64,000 nucleotides of DNA from Ichthyophis bannanicus (taxonomy: Eukaryota > Chordata > Amphibia > Gymnophiona > Ichthyophiidae). How positions within the stretch are numbered: position 1 is the stretch's first letter; the number at the start of each line of letters is the position of its first letter. Position numbers and translations under genes: made by a program. Below are positions 57,478 to 64,000 of this stretch, piece by piece. The DNA lies in NCBI GenBank assembly GCA_033557465.1, contig CM066032.1, positions 447,328,270 through 447,392,269 of the forward strand, in the 5' to 3' direction. The notes beneath the pieces were generated by a model. The model did not search any database and was not told where the DNA came from. It saw only the letters and a list, made by a program, of their open reading frames with translations.

Positions 57478-58377
57478 ATGCAGACAGCAGTCCAGCAGCG
57501 GGATGTGGGCTTTCCAGTCTTTTGCATTGAGTGTCACATGTATGATTTTCTCCCAGCTGGTGAGAGGTCTTACGTGTGCACTAGGTGCAAGGAGCTCTTT
57601 GCTCTCAGGGAACAAGTCCGTTCTCTAGAGGCTAAAGTAGCAGACTTGGAAAGCATAAGACAGACAGAGAGGTACATAGACGAGACCTACAGGGATATAG
57701 TCCTGAAGTCCCACCTCCAGTCTGGCAGCATCCCTGTTGCCATGGAGGAGAGAGGTCACGTGACAGGAGAGCATCACCCTGGTGTGGCAGGAAGTGATCC
57801 TGTAACTAGGACCTGTCCTCCAGGTGATGTAAACCCCTCTCGCACCGAGGAGGTTTCTCCAGGGCCAAGTGCCCATGAGGGAAGGGTTAGGACAGCAGTT
57901 ATAGTTGGTGATTCGATCATTAGGCATGTAGATAGCTGGGTGGCTGGTGGACGTGAGGATCGCCTGGTAACATGCCTGCCTGGTGCGAAGGTAGCGGACC
58001 TCACGCGCCACCTAGATAAGGTCTTAGATAGTGCTGGGGAGGAGTCTGCTGTCTTGGTACATGTCGGTACTAATGACATAGGAAAATGTGGTAGGGAGGT
58101 TCTGGAAGCTAAATTTAGGCTTTTAGGTAGGAAGTTGAAATCCAGAACTTCCAGGGTAGCATTCTCCGAAATGCTTCCCGTTCCACGCGCAGGACCCAAA
58201 AGGCAGGCAGAGCTCCGGAGTCTCAATGTGTGGATGCAAGAAACAAAATTTGCTGTAGAATCTCTATGGATTGAAATTCCATGTAAAAAGGGGAAGGCGA
58301 TGGCAGTGGGGGTGTACTATCGTCCGCCTGGCCAGAATGAACAAATGGATGATGAAATGCTCAAAGAAATCAAGTAA
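57478..58377 (+). pseudogene. CR1 ORF1 fused to endonuclease by deletion
   Basis: The start is the ATG at 57478. The N-terminus has a CxxC pair set (CIECHMYDF...CTRCKELF) followed by a short coiled-coil-like stretch (REQVRSLEAKVADLES), then an SGNH-type esterase: VIVGDSIIRH (Ser) and VHVGTNDIG (Asn). The final Asp-His block is missing, because after LNVWMQ the frame jumps into endonuclease sequence (VYYRPPG). About 300 codons appear to be deleted. A TAA at 58375-58377 ends it, but the same phase continues. Confidence 0.75.
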
Positions 58378-58407
58378 GCTAGCAAACGTTACAGTGCAGT
58401 AATAATA

Positions 58408-59535
58408 ATGGGTGATTTCAATTACCCCGGCATCGACTGGGTCAGTGTCACAGCAGGACATGCTAGGGAGATAAAGTTCCTAGATGAAATAAATGACTGC
58501 TTCTTGGAGCAGCTGGTTCATGAACCGACCAGAGGGGAAGCCATATTAGACCTAGTCCTTAGTGGAACACCAGATCTAGTGCAAGAGATAAGGGTGTTGG
58601 GGCCACTTGGCAATAGTGATCATAGCATGATCGCCTTTGATTTAATTAGTGGAGGAGGGATAGTAAGGAAATCCACAGTACTACCCTTTAACTTTCGAAA
58701 GGGAGACTATGATAAAATGAGGAAAACAGTTAAGAAAAAACTAAAAGGAGCAGTTGCAAAGGTTAAAGACGTACATCAAGCTTGGATGTTGTTGAAAAAT
58801 ACTATCTTGGAAGCCCAGACCATCTGTATTCCACGCTTTAAGAAAAGTGGAAGGAAGTCCAAAAAACTGCCAGCATGGTTTAAAGGTGAGGTCAGAGAGG
58901 CTGTTGTTGCCAAAAAAGCATCTTTCAGGAAATGGAAAAAAGAGCCAAATGACGAAACCTGGAAAGAGCACAAGCACTGGCAAGTCAAATGCAAGGCATT
59001 GATAAGGCAGGCAAAGAGAGAATTTGAGAAGAAGCTTGCTGCGGAAGCAAAAACACGAAATAAAGACCTTTTCAAGTACATTCGTAGCAAAAAACCTGGG
59101 AGAGAGTCAGTTGGTCCATTAGATGATAAAGGGGTTAAAGGAGCACTAAGAGGCGACAAGGCGATAGCGGAGAGACTGAATGAATTCTTTGCTTCGGTCT
59201 TTACTGAGGAAGATGTAGGGATGTTACCCATGACTAAAGTGGTATTTAAAGGTGCGGAAGAATTGAAGGAAATATCGATACATCGGGAAGATGTCTTACA
59301 ACTATTTGATAAACTGAAGAGTAGCAAATCACCTGGGACGGATGGTATACATCCAAGGGTGTTGAAAGAACTGAAATATGAGATTGCAGACCTGCTATTA
59401 GTAATCTGTGAACTATCATTAAAATCATCTCTAATACCTGAAGATTGGAGGATCGCCAATGTAACACCAATTTTTAAAAACGGTTCCAGGGGTGATCCGG
59501 GAAACTACAGACGTCAGTACCGGGAAAAATGGTAG
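58408..59535 (+). pseudogene. CR1 ORF2, endonuclease end and RT start
   Basis: It is in phase with 57478-58377. It has MGDFNYPGIDW (Asp, Asn), NSDHSMIAF (catalytic SDH) and then RT N-terminal blocks KSPGTDGIHPRVLKEL and DWRIANVTPIFKNG. The motif after GNYR lacks about a dozen bases (PVSLT block), which shifts the frame near 59512. Confidence 0.85.
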
Positions 59536-60704
59536 AAACCATCATAAAGAATAACATTACTCAACATGTAGATAGTCACGACCTAATGGGAGACAGCCAA
59601 CATGGCTTTAGACAAGGAAGATCTTGTCTTACTAATCTGTTATGTTTTTTTGAAGGAGTGAATAAACAGGTGGACAAAGGTGAGTCGGTTGATATTGTGT
59701 ATCTGGACTTTCAGAAAGCCTTTGACAAGGTCCCTCATCAGAGACTTTTGGCAAAACTAAAGAGTCATGGGATAGGAGGCAGTGTACTATTGTGGATCAG
59801 GAACTGGTTAAAAGATAGAAAGCAGAGGGTAGGGCTAAATGGCCAATTTTCCCAATGGAGAAAGGTGAATCGTGGTGTACCCCAGGGATCTGTGCTGGGT
59901 CCGCTGCTTTTTGACATATTCATAAATGACCTGGAAAGTGGAATAACGAGTGAGGTTATCAAATTTGCAGATGACACAAAACTATTTAAAGTTGTTAAAC
60001 CCCAAGAGGATTGTGAAAAATTGCAAGAGGATCTTGTTAAATTGGAAGACTGGGCATCAAAATGGCAGATGAAATTTAATGTGGACAAGTGCAAGGTTAT
60101 GCACCTAGGGAAGAACAACCCAAACTATGGTTACATGATGCAAGGTTCCACATTAGGAACCACCACCCAGGAAAAAGATTTAGGCGTCATTGTGGATACC
60201 ATGTTAAAACCCTCGGCCCAGTGTGCAGCGGCAGCCAAGAGAGCAAATAGAATGCTAGGTATGATAAGGAAAGGAATGGAAAATAAAACAAAAGATATTA
60301 TAATGCCTCTATATCGTTCCATGGTGAGACCGCACCTTGAATATTGTGTGCAATTCTGGTCGCCGTATCTTAAAAAGGATATAGCGATTTTAGAAAAGGT
60401 TCAGAGAAGAGCCACCAAAATGGTAAAGGGGATGGAAAGATACTCCTATGAGGAAAGGCTAAAAAGGTTAGGGCTCTTTAACCTGGAAAAGAGATGGCTG
60501 AGGGGAGATATGATAGAAGTCTATAAATTAATGAACGGAGTGGAACGGGTAAACGTAGATCGATTGTTTATGTTATCAGAATATAGAAAGACTAGGGGAC
60601 ATGCAATGAAGCTACAGGGTAAACTACAGGGTAAAATATTTTTTCACTCAATGTGTAATCAAACTCTGGAATTTGTTACCGGAGGATGTAGTAAAGGCTG
60701 TTAG
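59529..60704 (+). CDS. CR1 ORF2, reverse transcriptase core and C-terminus
   Basis: The frame holds QHGFRQGRSCLTNL, YLDFQKAFDKVPHQRLL, GVPQGSVLGPLLF and the catalytic KFADDTKLF (about 59965) with both Asp residues. WQMKFNVDKCKVMHLG and RPHLEYCVQFWSPYL follow. From about 60615 a short duplication (ctacagggtaaa twice) and a shift scramble the last 30 codons; the usual end (FFTQRVIKLWNLLPEDVV type) lies in another phase. Confidence 0.85.
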   Translation: MVETIIKNNITQHVDSHDLMGDSQHGFRQGRSCLTNLLCFFEGVNKQVDKGESVDIVYLDFQKAFDKVPHQRLLAKLKSHGIGGSVLLWIRNWLKDRKQRVGLNGQFSQWRKVNRGVPQGSVLGPLLFDIFINDLESGITSEVIKFADDTKLFKVVKPQEDCEKLQEDLVKLEDWASKWQMKFNVDKCKVMHLGKNNPNYGYMMQGSTLGTTTQEKDLGVIVDTMLKPSAQCAAAAKRANRMLGMIRKGMENKTKDIIMPLYRSMVRPHLEYCVQFWSPYLKKDIAILEKVQRRATKMVKGMERYSYEERLKRLGLFNLEKRWLRGDMIEVYKLMNGVERVNVDRLFMLSEYRKTRGHAMKLQGKLQGKIFFHSMCNQTLEFVTGGCSKGC

Positions 60705-60939
60705 TGTAGCTGGTTTTAAAAAAGGTTTGGACAAGTTCCTGGAGGAAAGGTCCATAAACCATTATTAAGAAGTGACCGAAGATATCAATGCTTGACCCAG
60801 TACAAGCATTGTGGAACTTGTGTCTCTTGGGGAAACTGCTAGGTACATATGACCTAGATTGGCCACTGTTGGAAACAGAATACTGGGCTTGATGGACCTT
60901 GGTCTGACCCAGTATGGCATATCTTATGTTCTTAAGTCA

Positions 60940-61840
60940 GTGCTCTCAACTGCAGGGGCTACCAATGGCCGGGCTGGCTGCTCTGCAGACCAGGCCTCAA
61001 AAAAGGTCACCACCCTCGGGCACAAGACCATGATAATCTTATCGGATTTCCACAAATCGCCATCACCGGCGTTAGAGAAGCCTCGCTTTTGTCACAGAGT
61101 CTCCTGAAGGTCCCTTAGAGGCCTTTACGCCGGACTCTGGGCCCGAAGGTTGGCCCAGTTCAGCAGCTGCCATGGTTTGTCTGCTGTCAGATGGATCAGG
61201 TCAGCATATCCGGGGCACCCAGGCCAATCAGGGGCAATTAGAATGGCCAGGCCCCCATGCGCCTCAATCCTTTGCACCACTCACCCTAGGAGTGCCCAGG
61301 GAGGGAAACCAGAGCCACCCCTCCCATGGCTACCACTGCACCAGGGTGTCCAAGACCTCAGACATATGCTTCCGCCTTCTGCGGATGGACCAGCTCACCT
61401 TGGTCGTCCTGAAAGTCGAGAGCAGATCCATTGCTGGCGTGCCACCCCGTTGTCCAGTTGGGCATAGGCATCACAGTTGATCATCTTTTCCTCTGGGTCC
61501 AGACAACCGCGACTCAGGCGCTTAGCCGCCATGTGCTCTGTTTCCACAATCTGTGCTGCTGAAACTGTCTGTTGGCGGCTCTCCTTACCAGCCCAGCCGG
61601 GCTTTGGTCTTGTTTGAGGTGCACGCTGCACCGTAGTAGCCTTATCTGAGAAGGCTCGCACTGCCCGATCCCCCTAGAAAGAGGAGATGGATGTGCAAAG
61701 CTAGAAGGATCGCCCTCCTTCCCAGTCTGTTGAAGAGCCATCCCTGCTCCTTCTGAGTCCATTGCCCCTGAAAAAGTTGCCTTCTCAGAGAGCTCTCCAG
61801 CCCGTTAGGCTGGCATCTGTTGTCAGAGGTATACATCGTG
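60940..61840 (-). pseudogene. DIRS-like RNase H to recombinase linker, remnant
   Basis: On the minus strand, 61836-61642 reads YTSDNRCQP, where family members have TTDAS..GWG, followed by FQGQWTQKEQGW. Around 61290-61180 LIAPDWPGCPGYADLIHL appears, the conserved linker before the recombinase. These lie in the right order for the element cut by the CR1. Confidence 0.6.
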
Positions 61841-62089
61841 ATGACTCAAAGGTTATTCCAGCCACCAAACCTCCGGATTGCAACCTCCACCTGTGCTCGC
61901 TCCAGGTGGCCCGAGGACCTGCAGCCTCTTACGATAGAGGATCCAGTTGGTGGGACCCTCGGCATAGTTACGCTCCCTGCAATGGGTGCATATGGGCACG
62001 AGCCCAATGAACCAGCTCGATGTTCGCCACTATGGCCTCTAATAGCTAAAGGCAAGTCATGCTACCGCCTGTTTCCTACGGAGGAATAG

Positions 62090-62640
62090 CTTCACCCCTT
62101 CACTGGTCCCAAGCCCACTTTCGCAGAAGGAATACTGTGCTGCTTCTCATGTGGAAGTGAGCTCCCTGGTATTACTGGTCTTGCATTGCCACCAGCTGAT
62201 TCTTGGCGACATTGATACTGAGACTCTGCAGGCGCTCTACTGCTCCCGCTATGACCAATGCATTCTCTCGCTTGGATTTCGCCCATAGAAGCCAGTAGTC
62301 AAGAGCAGGGTGAACCAAGAGTCTGTCCTAGTGAAGCACTGTTGTCACCCCAAACATTACCTTGGAAAAAGCGCACAGAGCTGCTGCCAGACCAAAGGTC
62401 AAAGCCTGAAATTGAAAGCGCCCCTGGGTACCGCAATGCGGAGGATCTGATAACACTCTTGGCGGATGGAACTATGCAAATATGCCTCTGGAAGATCCCT
62501 CCATGGGCCGCGGCTGACCTACATGAGGCTGAGAATGTACCAAAATGAATCTTTAAATGGAGTATCGACTGCCCCTGTACTGCCTCTGCGACAGTGGTAC
62601 CATGGCCTCCAGTCGGGGGCGACCTCCAAGCCACATTGAT
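62090..62640 (-). pseudogene. DIRS-like RT remnant, catalytic box lost
   Basis: In mixed minus-strand frames there is an FG.A.APR.F-like block (about 62400-62350). At about 62310, ALDYWLLWAKS stands where YLDDWLL is expected, so the second catalytic Asp is Tyr. The RT is clearly inactive. Confidence 0.6.
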
Positions 62641-62871
62641 AGGATGCGACCGGGACCGCAGCAGGGTAAAAACCCCACTCCTGCCAGATGTACCTCTGCC
62701 TGGTTACTCCGTGCTTTACTGTGATTTATTCAGGGTCCCAGAGGTGCTCTGGAATAGTAGCCTCGCCCCGTCCTTCGAAACTCCTGGCCTCAAGGAGAGA
62801 AATGGCCCCTCTGAAAAAAGTGGGCCAAGTATATGGCGCAGCAGAGTCTGAAATCCCAGGCTTGGCCCTGC

Positions 62872-63160
62872 ACTTATTTATTTATTTACATTCTTTTATA
62901 TACCGCGCTATTCTGCATCAGTGCGGTTTACATTGAACAAACTGAAATTACATTGAACAGGGCATTATAACTTGGAGATAACTATTTTACAGGGAACATG
63001 GGCTATGGAGGGTTAAGTGGCTTGCCCAAGACCACAAGGAGCACCTGTGGGACTAGAAACCCCAGTCCTTCCGGCCCAAGGTTGCTGTCCTCTAGTGGGA
63101 TTTGAACCCCCGACCTTCCGGCCTGAAGTACCTTGCCCCAACCACTAGGCCACTCCTCCA
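62872..63160 (-). repeat. tRNA-derived SINE, full copy
   Basis: On the minus strand it has an A box TGGCCTAGTGG (63142-63152) and, about 35 bp on, a B box GGTTCAAATCC (63098-63108). The core cttgggcaagccacttaaccct follows. The 3' tail gtaaaccgcactgatgcagaatagcgcggtatataaaa ends in (aaat)n. The tail matches the L2-like 3' end at 63830. Possible duplication around ACTT on both sides. Confidence 0.85.
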
Positions 63161-63164
63161 CTCC

Positions 63165-63380
63165 ACTTGCGCTGAGGGGATGCCCTTGTTTCTGCTGACC
63201 CTCGGTAGACTCCCCGAAGTCGTTCACCTGCTTTTTCCAACTGGAAAAGCAGCTTCCCCTTAAAGAAAGATTACCACACCAGGCCTTGGAAGAGACATCT
63301 GCTGCCCAATTACTCAACCACAGATATCGGCGCGCAGCAATCACCAAGGCCACACCTTTGGAAAGACCTCCCAACAGATC
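63165..63380 (-). pseudogene. DIRS-like Gag remnant, left piece
   Basis: The minus-strand frame 63374-63165 has VALVIAARRYLWLSNWAADVSSKA and GSCFSSWKK, a block found in Gag of vertebrate DIRS elements. The piece is interrupted at 63381 by the L2-like fragment. Confidence 0.6.
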
Positions 63381-63381
63381 A

Positions 63382-63890
63382 TAGAGGGCTCTCCTCCTCC
63401 TCTCTATCTGACTTCATCCAACCACTTGCACCCAGCAGACTAAGGAGAACCGCAGAGACCAATATGTTATCAATACCGAAAGAAACGACAAACTGCACCA
63501 AAACAACATCCAACCGAGCCTTCAGTCTCTGCGCCCCAAGTCTGTGGAACACCCTACCACCACACATCAGAGCAATCCCCAACCTGAGCCAGTTCAGGAA
63601 GGCCCTGAAACATTTCCTCTTTATCAAATATCTCACTGACAGCTCTGAACCCCAGTCACACTCGAATAGTGCGTCCCCAAAAATGTAAAACACCAAACAG
63701 TATCCTTTCCCATTCAACTTCTTATGTATATAGTTTACCTTGTTCTCCAAGTTCCATTTCCTGTTCAATGTAATGACCAGACATATGTATATTGTCGGAT
63801 GTTGTTGTTCTATGTAAACCGCGCTGATCGCAAATAGTGCGGTATAAAAGAAATGTTAATAAATAAATTAAATAAATAAAAATAAATAAA
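63382..63890 (+). mobile_element. L2-like LINE 3' end in DIRS-like Gag
   Basis: It has C-terminal RT codons (LRRTAETNMLSIPK, NRAFSLCAPSLWNTLPPHIRAIPNL, FRKALKHFLF; frame 63464-63688). The tail reads ctatgtaaaccgcgctgatcgcaaatagtgcggtataaaag, ending in (aaat)n. DIRS-like Gag codons lie on both sides. Confidence 0.8.
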
Positions 63891-64000
63891 TATGCTACCC
63901 CTGGCTCTAGCCATGCTGCTGCTGCCGTCGGCTTAGGGGAATTTTCCACTGGTTCCGGAATTCTTCAGGCTCAGTGCAGGCATGTCTATGATACCAACAC
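63890..64000 (-). pseudogene. DIRS-like Gag remnant, right piece (cut by window end)
   Basis: The minus-strand frame reads PVENSPKPTAAAAWLEPGVAY, which continues Gag beyond the L2-like insertion. The 5' end lies outside the window. Confidence 0.5.

Larger units (their letters stand above)
55722..60936 (+). mobile_element. CR1 LINE, near full length
   Basis: It consists of a tandem 5' region (55722-57165), a leader, ORF1 joined to ORF2 by a deletion (57478-59535), RT (59529-60704) and the complete tail ending tatggcatatcttatgttctta (60936). The tail matches 38902 and 40070. It sits in the DIRS-like element with a possible short target duplication AAGT (left end aagt-cttgaagg; right ctta-agtcag). 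Several frame breaks make it inactive. Confidence 0.8.
54256..64000 (-). mobile_element. DIRS-like retrotransposon, copy 2, split by CR1, SINE and L2
   Basis: The left border (about 54256) carries the terminal repeat aaggtgaaattagacc...ctaattggctttccttgagg. It recurs inverted at about 54723-54790, next to a direct copy of gtccagtcccgcacctctggg: a terminal repeat plus internal complementary region. Coding remnants on the minus strand lie at 54790-55720 (recombinase), 60940-61840 (linker, RNase H), 62090-62640 (RT) and 63165-63380 and 63890-64000 (Gag). The order is consistent across the CR1 at 55722-60936, so this is one element. It continues beyond the window. Confidence 0.7.

Noticed and set aside
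63098..63152. tRNA gene on the minus strand
   Set aside because: A and B boxes are present but no complete cloverleaf follows, and the sequence continues into a SINE core and LINE-type tail repeated elsewhere in the window.

Overview
This window looks like vertebrate intergenic DNA, most probably amphibian (a caecilian would fit). The inference rests on the mixture of repeats: DIRS-like and Ngaro-like tyrosine-recombinase retrotransposons, several CR1 and L2-like LINEs, traces of RTE- and L1/Tx1-like LINEs, Tc1/mariner transposons, a tRNA-derived SINE and an LTR of a retrovirus-like element. No host gene, rRNA, functional tRNA or CRISPR array was recognised. Every long open frame that could be interpreted belongs to a mobile element, and nearly all of them carry frameshifts, stops or deletions.

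Layout. 1-1300 is the decayed 3' end of a Ngaro-like element. 1300-4646 is mostly AT-rich sequence with LINE tails. 4650-7426 and 7521-14953 are two sibling DNA transposons of a family I could not assign. They have CACAGG termini, 3-bp TAA/TTA target duplications, and a minus-strand gene for a protein with N-terminal CxxC pairs and a possible D-D-E core. The second copy is split by an LTR (9012-10233) and by a CR1 LINE (about 10825-14696), which itself contains an L2-like 3' fragment. 14956-22757 holds a purine-rich tract, CR1 pieces and a Tc1 element with a SINE inside it. 22758-30978 is a structurally complete Ngaro-like element (A1-ORFs-B1-A2-B2) whose B1 repeat is split by a 1560-bp LTR with a 4-bp target duplication.

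32060-36590 is a long L2-like LINE on the minus strand. 38490-40078 holds CR1 tails. 40490-46812 is an RTE-like RT remnant split by a 5.8-kb DIRS-like element with inverted terminal repeats and an internal complementary region. 48471-51445 holds a hammerhead-like motif and a Tc1 remnant carrying a CR1 fragment and a 576-bp Harbinger-type MITE. 51876-53455 is a minus-strand Tc1 element with an unidentified 456-bp insert. 53640-54255 is an L1-like ORF1 remnant. From about 54256 past the window end runs a second DIRS-like element, cut by a CR1 (55722-60936) with tandem 5' repeats, a SINE and an L2 tail.

The genes do not form a host pathway. The useful reading is a layered insertion history: the order of nesting gives relative ages, and several junctions show exact target duplications. 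The best candidates for something undescribed are the CACAGG transposon family with its zinc-binding protein, and the LTR that carries a roughly 320-codon frame open from its very first base.
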